Of a stretch of 64,000 nucleotides of DNA, positions 1-12,274 are shown piece by piece; position 1 is the first letter of the stretch; each line of letters opens with the position of its first letter. Made by a program: the position numbers and the translations under genes. The notes under the pieces were generated by a model. That model saw only the letters and a list, made by a program, of their open reading frames with translations, was not told where the DNA came from and ran no database searches. The stretch comes from Costus lasius. Its lineage: Eukaryota; Streptophyta; Magnoliopsida; Zingiberales; Costaceae. The stretch lies in the NCBI GenBank assembly GCA_027563935.2, contig CM050454.1, positions 44,544,596-44,608,595 of the forward strand, in the 5' to 3' direction.

Positions 1-651
1 TTTGGTTGTTAGTTATTGAGATGTTATCCCCTTTTTCTTGTTTCCTCTCCTTATCTTATAAAAGAGAGGGGCTGGCCAGCATTCTCCCTAGTTCTCTTAG
101 AAGTAGAGTTCTCCTGGTGAGCGAGTGTGTGGAAGATGAAGTAGCATCGTCTTCGACGTTTGTAAGAGTCGGCGACCGGCGTCTCGACTCAATTTCCTGC
201 TTGTATCTCCTGCTTTTGAGAAGTAAATCCCACCGATCCGGGTGGGTCAGGTTCGCCTGTTTTTACACATTCTTTCTGAGTTGTGTTTTCGTTCGCCCTC
301 TCACCCATGAGCATCCGAGTATCGGAGTCGTGGACGATTTCCCTGTTCGTTGGTTTGATCGCAGGTGCATAGGCGCGCGAGCTGACCCCGCAATCCGCAA
401 CCCCTGTTCGTGCTTTGCTTAAAATTTCTCTAGAGGTTAGTGAGTGAATTTCAGTAATTTTAGGTGCCGTTGGATTTCTCTCGCATTAGTATTACCTCGA
501 AATGAATTTGCGCTGATTTCTTGTGTTTGTTGCTATACTTTCCGAGCGATTTGACTTTCCTCGTCTCAAGACCCTCTCACGATTTATGTGCATTGTGTAA
601 ACACCGTAGAGGATGGCATTAAGGACCAACCCTCCTATTGTAGCTACATCA
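1..651 (+). repeat. 5' LTR of element A (left end outside the window)
   Basis: Base 1 aligns with 34816 in the 3' LTR, and similarity runs to the shared end ...CATCA at 651. About 55 bp of the LTR should lie left of the window. The copy lacks a 15-bp stretch present in the 3' LTR (inside GAGCGAGTGTG...TGGAAG, near 130). A TATA box lies at 56-65. Confidence 0.9.
56..65 (+). promoter_or_regulatory. TATA box of the element A LTR
   Basis: TTATAAAAGA lies ahead of a GC-richer stretch and is conserved in the 3' LTR at 34871-34880. This is where the Pol II promoter of an LTR is expected. Activity is inferred only. Confidence 0.6.
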
Positions 652-655
652 ATTC

Positions 656-667
656 TAGTATCAGAGG
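656..667 (+). other. Primer-binding site of element A (initiator tRNA-Met type)
   Basis: TAGTATCAGAGG follows the LTR end by four bases and matches the complement of the initiator Met tRNA 3' end (TGGTATCAGAGC) with a few differences. The position just inside the 5' LTR supports the call. Confidence 0.7.
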
Positions 668-783
668 ACGTTGCGCGTTCGATTCTTATCGTTCGCACGG
701 TCTGACTCATTGCATCACATATTTCCGCATCGTTTTCGCGTTTTCAGCATCTTGCACTTAGTCATTTTCGACCTTGTTTGTGC

Positions 784-2784
784 ATGGTGACTACACGGTC
801 ACAAGTTATGTCATCCCAATATCCGGAAACCATCCCTAAAACCCAAGTGTCGGCCCAACCCTCGGAAGGGAGTAGAATCCATTTAGAATAGTTGGCTGCG
901 CTTGAAGCGCGCGTAGATGCCATGTTGGATGCACTGTCCGTGCGCTTGGAATCCCAAGAAGGGAATACAAGCACGATGTTTCAGCAAATTATGACTGGGA
1001 TTCATACCCTCACAAGTCGCCCTGAGCCATCGGAGCATAGGCGCTCTAACCCGGTTAACCCGCCTCCGTCCGCAAACCTAGCCCCACCTACTAGAGAGTT
1101 CCCCCCAATGCCCGCGCCCCCGCGGCCGCGAGTCTTTGAGGATGAGTCTGGCCACCTGCAGCCTCATGAGGCCCAGGGGGACCTCGGTTATGGATACGAG
1201 CCCTTGGATGAGGATGATGTGTGGGCCGCACAAGGGTCGCTACCTAATGGTCGTTTTGGGCATGCTTGGGCCGACAAAGGGGCCCAGCCCGATGCCATGA
1301 AGAGCGTCCTCGCTTGAATGATGACTTCCACTGCTATATTCGGAACACCCCCGTGCCTTTTGCAGGTGGTCTCGACCCGTCACAATTCCTTAATTGGGTC
1401 ACGTCGGTCGACTCTTACTTTGACCTTAGTAACTGGCTTCCTAAATCGCGTGTTAGGTACGTGCGCACCTTGCTCGAAGTTCCTGCGCATTTGCATTGGG
1501 CAAACGTGGAGCGCCAAAATGCGTAGGAAGCCCTTCCTCCCATCACCACTTGAGAAGAAATGAGGTATCGCCTCCGTGAGCGATATGTACCCCCCTCCTA
1601 TAGGCAGCGACTCCTTGATCAGTATAGTAGCCTACTCCAAGGGTCGGGGTACCATCGAGGAATATCGCCTCACCTTTGAGACGCTCCAACTCCGGTGTAA
1701 CTTACAGGAGGACCCCGAGTTAGTTTTGTCGAAGTTTAGGAATGGCCTCCGCGCGGACATCCGACGCGCCCTACCCACATACAGTTCAGAGACGTTCGAC
1801 CAAACCTTCCAGCGCGCTGGTGATATCGAGCACGATTTTAGGGCTGCGGCTAGGCGCAGCGAGTCCGGACCCCCTAGGCGCCCTCATTTGGGCGGGCCTC
1901 CTCATGTTCACCCTCGACCCGAGTGCCACGAGCCTCGTTCCGACCCATGGCCCGTGCCTGCGGCCCATCACTCCCCTAGGCATTCAACCCCCGTTGCCCC
2001 ACCTTCTCGCCCCACTTGGGAGGAGAAGGGGAAGGCCCCACTTGTCGGCCCGCCTAGTCGCGTCAACTGTTACAAATGCCTGCAGCTGGGCCATCTGTCC
2101 CACGACTGCCCTAAAAAGTCCGCCACCGCGGACAAGACCCCTGCCCATGTCGCCACTATCACCCGTGAGCCTGCGAAGCACGATGCTGAGGCCGAATGCT
2201 ATAGTAGTGGCGAAGAGTCGGGTCACCCCACACTTGCGGTTGTGCGGTGCACCTTTGTCCATACCCCACCCTCCGAGGATTGGAGGTGTACGAGCATCTT
2301 CACGACTTACATCAAGTGCAACAGGCACTCATGTAAGATCATCATCGATGGTGGTAGTAGTTTGAATGTGGTCTCTCAGACCGCGATCACCCATTTCGGT
2401 CTTCCCCTTGAACCTCACCCGAAACCATACTCGATCGCATGGGTTGACACATCGAGTCTTCCGATCACCCACCGATGCCAAGTCCCCATCACTTTTGGGG
2501 ACTACCGCGAGAAAGTGTGGTGTGATGTGGTGGCTATGGATGTTGCCCATGTCCTCTTAGGAAGTCCCTGGCTATATGATCGGGACGTAGTCCAATACGG
2601 CCGGTCGAACACTTATGTGTTTGACCACAATGACCAAAAAATATGTTTGATCCCGACCCCACCTAAGGAGCTGCGCGCTTCCACATCCAAGGGTGTGGTT
2701 GTCCCTCCATCGGTTGCCCCTCCGGCCCCAACTATAGTGTCCCTCATGCGAGTCCAAGGTTGTCTATGCCTTAATGGTGCGTGA
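784..2784 (+). pseudogene. Degraded gag-protease of element A
   Basis: Gag packages the RNA in virus-like particles and the aspartic protease cuts the polyprotein. The start at 784 gives MVTTRSQ, a common plant Ty3/gypsy gag start. The frame has a stop at 889-891, shifts near 1310, is interrupted again around 1525-1575, then runs open from 1576. A CCHC zinc knuckle (C-x2-C-x4-H-x4-C) lies at about 2068-2109. The protease motif IIIDGGSSLNVVS lies near 2338-2376, followed by the LLGSPW flap-type motif near 2555. The frame ends at 2784, while the pol frame continues in another frame near 2750, implying a 1-base shift. All of this reads as one broken ORF. Confidence 0.85.
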
Positions 2785-4369
2785 CTCATCGGGTGCCCCT
2801 CCTCCCTTAGCCGAGGAGCGTCCCCCGGAGATCGCCACCCTCTTGACCGAGTTCTCTGACATCAGCCCGGAGGACTTACCCCGTGGACTCCCTCCAAGTA
2901 GGGAGATACAACATGCCATTGATCTTCTCCCGGGAGCACCCCTCCCCAACTTACCTCATCACCATTTAAACCGCACTGAACACGCTGAATTGCAGCATCA
3001 AGTGGATGAACTCCTCACCAAGGGGTACGTCCGTGAGAGTCTAAGTCCCTACGCGGTGCCCGCCTTGCTCACGCCCAAGAAGGATGGGTCATGGCGCATG
3101 TGTATTGACAGCCGTGCCATCAATAGGATCACCGTCAAGTATAGGTTCCCCATACCTAGGCTTGATGATATGTTAGCCTTAGTCTCCGGTGCATCATGGT
3201 TTTCCAAACTTGATCTTCGTAGCGGCTATCACCAAGTCCGCATCCGCAAAGGTGATGAATGGAAAATCGCATTCAAGACCAAGGACGGTCTTTACGAGTG
3301 GCTCGTCATGCCATTCGGGTTATCTAACGCCCCGTCCACATTTATGCGCCTCATGACCCAAGTCCTCAAACCCTACATGGGCAAGTTCCTGGTCGTCTAT
3401 TTTGACGACATTCTGATTTTTAGTTGGTCCCGCAAAGAGCACTTGGAGCATCATCGCTCTACCTTTGACCTCCTACGGAAGGAGCGCCTCTTCCTTAACA
3501 CGAAGAAGTGCGCCTTCATGACAAATCGAGTCCACTTCCTGGGTTACATCATCTCAGATGAGGGTCTTTCTGTTGACCCAACTAAAGTTGAAGCCATCCG
3601 ACATTGGCCCGAACCCCACACAGTGTCCGAGGTCCGCAGCTTTTTGGGCCTCACGGGCTTTTATCGCTGTTTTATTCGGGGTTTCAGCACGATTGCATCC
3701 CCACTGAACCAACGTCTATCCAAGGATGACTTTGAATGGACCACCGCCACTCAACATGCCTTCGACGCCCTTAGGGATGCCATCACGACGGCACCTGTCT
3801 TGCGCCTCCCGAACTTCTCCAAAGTCTTTGAGGTTGCTTGCGACGCCTCCGGTACTGGGATTGGAGGTACCCTTAGCCAAGAAGGCCACCCTGTCGCCTT
3901 CTTTAGTGAGAAGTTGAACGCTGTCCGGCAGTGTTATACGACCTACGACAAGAAGTTTTATGTCATCATTCAGTCGCTTCGTCAGTGGAGGCACTACCTC
4001 CTCCACCGTGAGTTTGTCTTGTACAGCGACTATCAAGCCTTGTCTTTCCTTAGTGCCCAGAAGAAATTGGGCGCCCGCCATGCCAAGTGGGTCGAGTACT
4101 TGCAACAGTACTCCTTTGTGATCAATCACAAGGCGGGTAAGGAGAATGTCATCGCAGATGCTCTGAGTCACGTCCGAACCCTTTTATGTGTGATGCGCAC
4201 CCGCGTCAACACCTTTGACCACGTCAAGGAGGAGTACGCCACGTGCTCCGACTTCGGTGCCATCCATGCTGCCTTGACTGAGTCTCCCAACCCCGAGTCC
4301 CCCTATCAATTGTGCGAAGGCTATCTTTTCTTGGGGAACCGCTTGTGCATTCCCCGCTCATCGCTTTGA
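2774..4369 (+). pseudogene. Reverse transcriptase and RNase H of element A
   Basis: The translated frame shows the full Ty3/gypsy RT order: KKDGSWRMCID, FPIPRLDDM, FSKLDLRSGYHQ, MPFGLSNAPSTFM, then the catalytic VVYFDDILIF with the two Asp codons at 3404-3409. The RNase H part follows, with FEVACDASGTGIGG, YDKKFYVIIQSL and VLYSDYQALSFL, and ends in ENVIADALS. The catalytic residues look intact, although the usual DALSR has become DALSH. The frame closes at a TGA at 4367-4369 where the integrase frame continues unchanged. At that site relatives usually carry an Arg codon, so CGA to TGA is likely. Confidence 0.92.
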
Positions 4370-5193
4370 GATCATCTTTTGCTCAAGCTACATGCAGGTG
4401 GTGTCGCCGGCCATCACGGCCGTGACAAAACCCTTGAGATGGCGGAGGAACGCTTCTTTTGGCCCTCCCTCCGCCGGGACATTGAGCGTATTGTGCGCCA
4501 CTGCGGCACATGCCAAATGGCTAAACCTCGCTCCGCGAACACCGGCTTTTACACTCCGTTGCCGGTTGCTGATAGTCCTTGGAATGACCTTAGCATGGAC
4601 TTTGTCCTAGGGCTACCCCGCACCGCCTCGCGCTTCGATTCCATCTACGTGGTTGTAGATCAGTTCTCATAGATGGCCCACTTTATCCCCTGTTCACGGA
4701 CAGCGGACGCGTCCCACGTCGCGCACCTCTTCTTCAAAGAGATTGTCCATCTCCATGGCCTCCCCAAGTCCATCATGTCCGATCGTGACATGCGCTTTAT
4801 GAGCCACTTCTGGCGCTCACTTTGGGCCCTCATGGGCACCACTCTGAAGCTCTCCACAGCTTACCACCCTCAAACCGACGGTCAAACTGAAGTCGTTAAC
4901 CGTAGTTTAGGCAACTTGCTCCGGTGCCTCATTGGTGACCACCCGAGGTCTTGGGATGCCATCCTTCCTATGGCAGAATTCGCGTATAATAGTGCAGCCA
5001 ATAGGACTACGGGTCTTAGTCCCTTCCAAGTGGTTTCCGGCCGTCAGCCACGTAAACCCATTGACTTGCATGACCTGCCCATGGAGCCCCACCTTTCTGA
5101 GCATGCATACTCTTTCGCTCAGCATGTAGCTAGCTTGCATGAGGAAGTTCGGCATCGAATCTTTTTGGGCAATACTCGTAATGCTATGAGGGC
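4370..5193 (+). pseudogene. Integrase (N-terminal and core) of element A, cut by insertion B
   Basis: In the same frame as RT, the HHCC zinc-binding region (HAGGVAGHHGRDKT ... HCGTCQMAK) is followed by the catalytic core: the first Asp in LSMDFVLG, the second in MSDRDMRF and the Glu in DGQTEVVNRS. A TAG at 4670-4672 interrupts FS-MAHF, where relatives have Lys. The frame runs to 5193, where B is inserted. The coding sequence resumes at 24571 after the duplicated AGGGC. Confidence 0.92.
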
Positions 5194-7213
5194 TGATAGC
5201 ACCCACCGGTATAGGTAGGCATTACACGCAAGTGCACGGGTCTATCGAAGCAATAAAATATCGATCCCACAGGGACTAACTGGCAAGTACCGATAGATCT
5301 CAAAATGACTAGCTAGACGAGGTCGAAATTGGTGAAGTTTAAGATAACGAAATAATTAAAAGTGCAGGAATGTAAACTAAGGAAATCACACGAGAGAATT
5401 ATAATGAGGAGATGTATCAGGATATGGGTTCACCACTAGACTCCTTATAGTTGAATAGCCAAAGTTTATTACTAATGTCCGATCAAGTTCAAGGGACTCG
5501 GCTTCCTTGTCACATATGTAGCCTTCCCCACCAATAATCTCGTCCGCTTCTACGAACTAAATTACCAGTCCAATCCGTAGGGTTCTAACGTGCGGTCAGA
5601 CGAGTGTCTTTCCACAACGTCTAAGGTTCTTATAATCCTTGCAAATGTGTACAGACCCGCAAGCGAGGTTTTACCCTCCTAGAGATGCTGAACCGTACTT
5701 GAGGTGATTAAAGACTCAAACACCCCCTCTCAGGTAGCGTAAGGATGATGTACATATGGAATGGATAAACCCTCAACTAAGTGGGTCGGACGCGTGGTCG
5801 AACTGGGATCTCACCGACGCGACTAAGCTCCTTTCAGTCACGCGAGCGAGTATGAATCTGCGAGCGAGTTTTCTCTTCTGGAGATCTGATTAACAAACCT
5901 CACTAAGGTGTTTCCCTAAGTGAGTACAGTCTAGCGGGCAAGTTTCCTCCTCTAGATCCAATTGACAAACCTCACCTTTGCAACTTAAGGCTCAAGCATA
6001 CCTTTCGGAATAATGCTTTCCTTTAATCCTACGGGTGAGTATAGCTATGCAAGCAAGTAAACTTTTAGAAAAGCTGATTTACAAACCTCACCCGAGGGAT
6101 TAAAGGTTGAACATATCCTTCCAGGTCTACAGGCGATGAACACGCACAAGGCCAAACAAGGACTTCGGCTAACAAACTTTAACTAACTCAACTAGTAAAT
6201 CGTCAAGGGCTACTCCCACATCCTGATTTGGGGTTTAGCCAAGCATGTTCATGATAACAATGTAAGCAATGTATTCAGCCATGAACATCACAAGTAATAA
6301 CAGGTTTTGCGCAAGAGTTGTAGAGGGAAGATAGACCATGCAATATTCTCTTAAGATCTTACAATAGATGCAGCAACTCAAAGATGTAGGCTAAGTATTA
6401 CAAATCTGTTTCTAGGAAGCTTATGCAACATGAGGTATTCAAAGTTGTACAAATGCGCAGCTTCTTTCTCCTCGTTTCTTCACCATGCGCTTCCTCTGAT
6501 GGACCGAACCTCCTCTCATCTTCGATTCTTGTATGCGAGAGCTGTCCTTCCTTTTCTTTTCGAACGGAGAAAGCCTTTTATCCTCTTCTCTTCTGAATCT
6601 TCTTCTCCTCCCCATGCCCTGCAAAAAGAAGCCTGCTGCAAAGCTTTAGCTGAAAGGTTTCTACCAGCCTGCAACGCTTCAGCCGCCCATACCTCACGAA
6701 ATGATGATTTCATGAGCAAATCCTCCCCTAAAAGCTGCTCTACGCCTCCTTCGTCAACAGGGGAGAAAGGTCCTAGGTGCCCTTCAGCTTACCATTAGGT
6801 CAGATCAAAGAAACATGGGAGAAAATGGTGATTTTGTAACAGGCGGGTCCGCGATCTCGGGCGAGAATTTGGTCGTGACCCAGTCGTAATTTGTCGATTT
6901 TAGCTTCAGGCATAGCGACGATCACGGGCATGATTCTGATCGGGACCCGGTCGTGATTTCCAACAAAGACTTCAATGAATCCGAAAACTCCTGGTTAGGA
7001 TCGTCTTGAGTTAGGATGAGCTCCTCTGCTACCAAAGTGTCAGAATCTACCCTTTATGTGGTCAATTTGACCTGAAAATGTGAAAATACCGAAACAAGTG
7101 TAGATTCCATGAATGTATCCAAATATAGGCAATTGTAAGGCTTAAAATCGTGAAATAAGCATGATTCCATGAGTAAAATGACACATGAAACTCTATATAA
7201 ATTTGTGTCAACA
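5194..7213 (-). repeat. 3' LTR of element B
   Basis: It spans 2020 bp and matches 20948-24565 minus insert C. Its right edge ends GTGTCAACA. The sequence beyond it (7214 on) reads on the minus strand as the Athila-type ...GGGGACAAGC... region before the LTR. Near 6845-6960 it has imperfect inverted motifs built on GTCGTGA and TCACGGG spaced about 60-70 bp. Confidence 0.95.
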
Positions 7214-8044
7214 GAATACCTACGACTTAAACTTTTGCTTGTCCCCAAGCAAATAGAAAGAAAAGGAGTTTCATGGGGATTGTTCAATCAAAGTTATATT
7301 CCCAAATGATCTATAAATGCGAAATAATCACAGCTAGTCATAGGATGCACAAACCACTGTAGACTATAAAGATGTCAAGATGAAAAGCAAAGTATCTGGG
7401 TTAAATCTATAGACAACAGTTGAACGATAATACTGGATAGAAAATAGTTCCTTACCACATGATACACTAATACACTTAAAGCACCAAAAAGGGTAAACTC
7501 TAAGGTGGTAGTAAAGGTCTTACTCATGACTTTGGTACCACCGTACTTATTTTCTTTCTGTTTCTGCAGTGCCAAGCCGAGGCTTTGGTACCACTGCCTT
7601 CTTTCCTTTTGAAATTCAGTGCCAAGTTGCAACTTTGGTACCACTGCTTTCTTTCTTTCATCTTCTTTTCTTTTGATGTTCAATGCCATGTTGCAACTTC
7701 GGTACCACTGCTTTCTTTCTTTCATCTTCTTTTCTTTTGATGGCAGTGTCAAGTTGAGACTTCGGTACCACTGCTCTTTTCCTTCTTTTCTCAATGTATT
7801 GGGCAGCGCCAAGTTGCAACTTCGGTACCACTATTTTTTTTTTCTTTTCTTTTTCTATGTTTCTTGTACGGTGCCAAGTTAGAGGAGCTTGAACCAAAAC
7901 TAATACCAAGAGCTACCAAGGGTGTTAGGTATATGTGTCAATTGGTTTGGTCTATAATCTTCCAAATAAATAGTGCTCATGTTGACATATAGATATTTCC
8001 TAGACTCATAGCTTGTCAATTGGTTAGGTATATGTGTCAATTGG
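7214..8044 (-). other. 3' internal region of element B with 60-65-bp tandem repeats
   Basis: This follows the env-like ORF on the minus strand. From about 7520 to 7870 six degenerate units each contain CTTTGGTACCACTGC or CTTCGGTACCACTGC plus a pyrimidine-rich tract. On the minus strand parts stay open and give repeats of VVPKLQLG. I do not think this is a protein gene: the units are unequal and frames change. The 23-bp repeat at 7925 and 8024 marks the scar where E joins B. Confidence 0.7.
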
Positions 8045-8097
8045 TTCGGCCCAGCAAACTTCTCCCTTTCCAGTAGGGATCGCACATTGAAGCTCAT
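8044..8097 (-). pseudogene. Truncated gag N-terminus of copia element E
   Basis: The ATG at 8097 (minus strand) begins MSFNVRSLLEREKFAGPN, which fits the conserved start of Ty1/copia gag (short polar run, then LxxEKLxGxN). After about 18 residues the sequence leaves gag and becomes repeats of B origin, so the rest of the gene is missing. Confidence 0.75.
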
Positions 8098-9892
8098 GGT
8101 GTTCGTTGCTGCAGGAATCTACAACAATGTAAGAACAGCAAGGTCAGTATCAATGTTCAGAATCAATCCAGGACTTAAGAAAGATTCTTTTCTCACTATT
8201 TTATCTGGCTGAAAAATCCAGCAAAAACAGCCCGAAAGAGTAGAACTCTTTTAGTGAGATGGGATCCAGATTTCATACTTGGTCTCCGCGTCCCGCTCAG
8301 GCGAGATAAGATCCACAGAGAGTACAAGCACTAGTCTCTGGTAGGCTATCCCAGCCAATCGCCAACCCGTGCGATTCCCCTTCATCTGGGCAATCCAGCT
8401 GACTGTGCCAACTGAGTTGGTACAACACAGTCTCTGATCCCACAGATGGCTGCCTCCATGTGCTACCATATGCGCCACATATGTAGCCTACATGGTCAAG
8501 CTAACCCGACCTACTCCCTGGACCACCACGTGCTATGCTGAGCAACGAGAAGCGATAAATCCCTTCTCTGTAACACGCAGGTGTAATCCCGCACTGTCTG
8601 AAGATAGATGGACGTGCCCACTGAGTGGGTACAACACGGCTCCAACGATAATCAGAACAGTGAGGTTTCGCGTCAGAAGGCTTACGAGCTTGATATTTTA
8701 GCGTTGGATTTTAACGGTCTTTTATCTTCTTGACTATCATGCAATTCCTATGGTGATAGCAGAAGATAAACTCATGCAATTCTAATTATAAAAAGCAATA
8801 AATAGAAAGCATGCTGATCTTATGTGGTAAAAGCCCATTAAGCCTAAGTTAGACCTTAAATTAAACTTAAGTCTTCACTTGCTTTTCTTCATGGGTCTTT
8901 TGCTGCTCATCTGGCCCAAACCAGGGCCCAAGCGCCATCTGCAGCTCAGGTGCGCCTACCAGGGAAAATGCGCCTGGTCCCAGAGTCGAACCCTGGACCT
9001 CCCACCTGGTCAAGCCTCTGCTGCAAGCGCCTCTGCCAAGTGTGCTCTGTGCTCTTGTCTGATTAATTTACAAATTAATCTATCTAGACAAGATTGACTC
9101 GCAGGTCAATTACACTTTATAATTTAAATGAAAAGTGATGCGCAGATCACAATAAAAATATTTATTTACATTTAAATTCCAGGCACGCAGGCCCCAGCAC
9201 AGCACACATTAAACATGGGCAGCCCACACAAGATTAAATAAACAAACATATGCTTACAAACATCATGCGATCCAACATAAGAAAATAAAATTTCGAAAAC
9301 CCCATTGGCATCAATTTTAATTTTCCTTATTGGCCCTACTACCTTACAACGGTCCATTACAAGGGATCCACTCATCTGACCTAGTCAGATCCATTGCCCT
9401 TGCATGCACCAAGTCGTAACTGACTTGAGTCGACCTAATGGTCAACCATGCATGCGCCAGGGCTGAACAACCCTCATGAGTTCTGGCAAGCGGGTGTGAC
9501 CCCGGGCCTAACTCATGTGTGTTCACTAGTTGTCTCAATCAGACATCGCTACACGCCTGTCTGCAGTCGACCTATAGCCATCTCGTGCTTACGCACAGAT
9601 GCTATCTGGTCGACCCATCAAGGCTGTCAGATGATCTGATCAGACTGTTTGGATCTAACCTAGGAGATGACTTCAACCCTAATAACCCGTCTAAGGGTTT
9701 AAAGCAGGCGCCTCTTAGATCTAATGAGAGTCGCGCATGAGAAGAAGTTTTGAAGAAAACATAGATGCGCCAACAAAAACATATACTAAGATGTATGTTA
9801 GTTTCGCATGTCATCTAGATCTAAGCATATGCGCAAGTATGGATCAAACATGAAGACCAAGCATTAAGCAATCATAAAACGATGCATAAAAC
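8098..9892 (-). other. Untranslated leader of copia element E
   Basis: It lies between the primer site and the gag ATG. Its LTR-proximal 700 bp matches the inner part of element F (44791-45540) in inverted orientation, which shows it is element sequence. Minus-strand bases 9000-8975 hold a T-arm-like segment with GGTTCGACTC. No ORF is credible here. Confidence 0.75.
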
Positions 9893-9908
9893 CTGCTCTG
9901 ATACCAAT
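9893..9908 (-). other. Primer-binding site of element E (initiator tRNA-Met)
   Basis: The minus strand reads ATTGGTATCAGAGCAG directly inside the LTR end, a perfect match to the usual plant Met-type site. Confidence 0.9.
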
Positions 9909-11591
9909 TGATAGTCCCCTTTCAATAAGGGGGGGCCGAAACCCTAAAGTGGCGCATACAAAACATGGGCAGCGGATACTAGGGTTTCATGGGATCGATG
10001 CATGTATTATGATCAACATTAAAACTTTTGAATGCAAGAAAGAATGAGATTCATACCATGGCCATTTCTAGATGGCGCCTTGGAAGCAAGAGAACAAAAG
10101 AGGTCTCCTCCAAATCGTCACACACAAGATGATCAACGGCTTGCTCCTTCTTGTCGTCCCTTGTGCTAGCAAGGATCGTCCAAGGTGTCTTTGATCGTTT
10201 GAAGGGAAGAGAGAGCTTTCCTTGCTTGGCGATTTTTTTTCTTCTTTCGTCTACCACTTTTTCTCACACGAATGTGTGAAGAGCCAAAGGCAAAACGGCG
10301 ACAAGAGGGCGAGAGAGGGGCGACGTGAGAGAGATGTGGTCACGTTGTGACATGCTATCTAAAAATAGCAAAACCATCTCAACGTTCAAGTGACCCCAAT
10401 CGCAAATGCCAACTTGAACCATACGCTCATCCAATGAGCTGGTTCAAATCGATTTGGTTCAATAACCAAATAAACCAAGCAATTAGTCCAGATTATAATA
10501 AACCCCTAAGGCTTAAGATCTGACCATTGATCTCTTGATGCTCCTGATCTCACTGATCTAGCATCTATTCTCTCAATCGAAGCTTACCGATCTCAAGCCC
10601 TAATCAATCAAACATGATCAGACTAGATCTCACTTACAATCAGAGACTAAATCCCTTTAAACTGAACCCAAACAATTCAGTCCACACGATCTGACTTAAG
10701 TAAGCCATATCATCAAATTGTGCGACCCTAAGGGTTTCCTTTAAATGTCGGTAATGATAACTTACGTTATCACGATCAGTGAGGGGTATCTAGCAACACA
10801 TCACTGTCTCCTGATATAAAGGAAAGAGTCTTCCAAGACTACACCCAAACCACAGCACAAGTGTGAATCCAATTCACAAGGCATGCAAATTTCCTTTGCC
10901 ACTGGATGTTCTTATTGGACAAGCGTGTCAAGCTTGTAGCTCCAATATGATGAGCATGATTAGATCAGATGAACACTGTCACCTGGGTATGGCCATACAC
11001 TTTCTCAATCATCTCATACAGAGGGGGGCCCCTTTAGAACATCACACTCCAATTAAGGAGACGGCAATCCTTTATCTATCACTAGTGCCCTAACCTGACT
11101 CAAGCTCACCATCCAAGATAGTCTATAACCATTATGTTTCAAATGATATTGAACTACCTCAAAACAATGACAATCATCATTTAGAAACACAAGTGATCTC
11201 AAGTCAGAGGAAATGTGCCACTTGTTGCAATCAAGGATTATTCACATTGTGACAAGCAATTGAATATCCTAGTAGGGTCTGTCCAGTACATCCAATGTAC
11301 CCATGAGTCTATATCTTATTCCATGCTCGAAGCATCCTATAAGATTAGAACACATATTAGTCTCAATCATATCAAGGCTGTCTCATGTTCGCCAAGATAT
11401 ATCGACTAAGGACTTTACTGCATGTCAGCCCAGCTGAACAGCATTGAGACATTATTCAGAAGTATATGTATTGCAGCAGATAATATAACAAACTGAATAA
11501 CAACCATTGCCTTTATAAACATAAGAGTTTATACATGATACTGTTACAATCCCAAGGCCTCAAACATTAGCCTTAAGGGCATACCCCAACA
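9909..11591 (-). repeat. 5' LTR of copia element E
   Basis: It spans 1683 bp, bounded (plus strand) by TGATAGTCCCC and ATACCCCAACA. It is homologous along its length to D, I and the LTRs of F. Confidence 0.93.
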
Positions 11592-12274
11592 AGGAATTGC
11601 CGAGCAAGGTGGTACCCGGCGTTGATTTGGAACTGATGCAAGAGTCCCCATAAGCAGAGTAGTTCGGGCTGTCGCACTATCCCGTCCCCATCTCTAGCAA
11701 AGATAGAATGAGCAAGGAGGCGATGTGCGTATCTGATGCAGGGATTCGATATTGTGGAGGCTCTTGCATTCCTGGGCGAGTAAGCAGTCATAGAAGAAAT
11801 ACACTTCCAAAAGATGTCCTCATTGAAGTTAGGAGGGCCAAGTCTAGATGCATATGCCAGAAATCCATATATGTCATTGAGGTCGGCGATCGTCAGCCGG
11901 TATTCAGTATTAGCAAGCCGAAATGTAACCAGGCCAGGGTCTGTCTCTAGGGCCGAGACTTTCACTTCTATTGAGCTGAGAAACTCAAGAGTAAAGGGGA
12001 TATAGGTGGGCTGTGCGTATTGCAGAAAACGTCCCCAGCCAAATTGTCTAAACATCCAAAGGAGATCATCGAAAATTCCGAGTGCAGCGAGTGAAGGCGG
12101 GTCAATGTACCGTGTATTGATTATACGGCGGTTTGAAAGAACTTGGTACCTTGCCGCCTGGTGATTATCCCTCATCTGAATTTCTGGTGGAGCGGCTTGC
12201 TGTGGCGGTGCTGCGGGTCGAGGGCTTGAGGTTCCCGCCGGTCGCTTTCTTGTGTTCTTGTGACGTGGTGGCAT
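11592..12274 (-). pseudogene. Env-like ORF (Athila ORF) of element B, cut by E
   Basis: The frame from ATG 12274 gives a basic, Pro-rich N-terminus and then a domain with YIDPPSLAALGIFDDL, FGWGRFLQ, YIPFTLEFLSS and FRLANTEYRLTIADLNDIYGF. These match the extra ORF found after integrase in Athila-type elements, often called env-like although no fusion role is shown. About 228 residues remain; the last few in the frame come from the E LTR, so the C-terminal part is lost. No signal peptide or membrane segment is visible in this part. Confidence 0.85.

Larger units (their letters stand above)
8045..11591 (-). mobile_element. Element E: 5'-half Ty1/copia retrotransposon (Angela/BARE-like), nested in B
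   Basis: On the minus strand it has a full LTR (11591-9909), a Met-type primer site, a leader of about 1.8 kb and the first residues of gag. It then stops abruptly at about 8045 in B-type sequence. No 3' LTR was found. AGGAA follows the LTR at 11592-11596, but its partner is gone. LTR length (1683 bp), the long leader and the LTR start TGTTGGGGTATGCC fit Angela/BARE-like elements. It interrupts the env-like ORF of B. Confidence 0.85.

Noticed and set aside
1742..2365. Second long frame over the gag-protease of A
   Set aside because: It is a GC-driven shadow; the other frame has the zinc knuckle and protease motif.
8251..8701. Frames in the leader of E
   Set aside because: They lie between the primer site and gag ATG, on both strands, with no copia or other motif.
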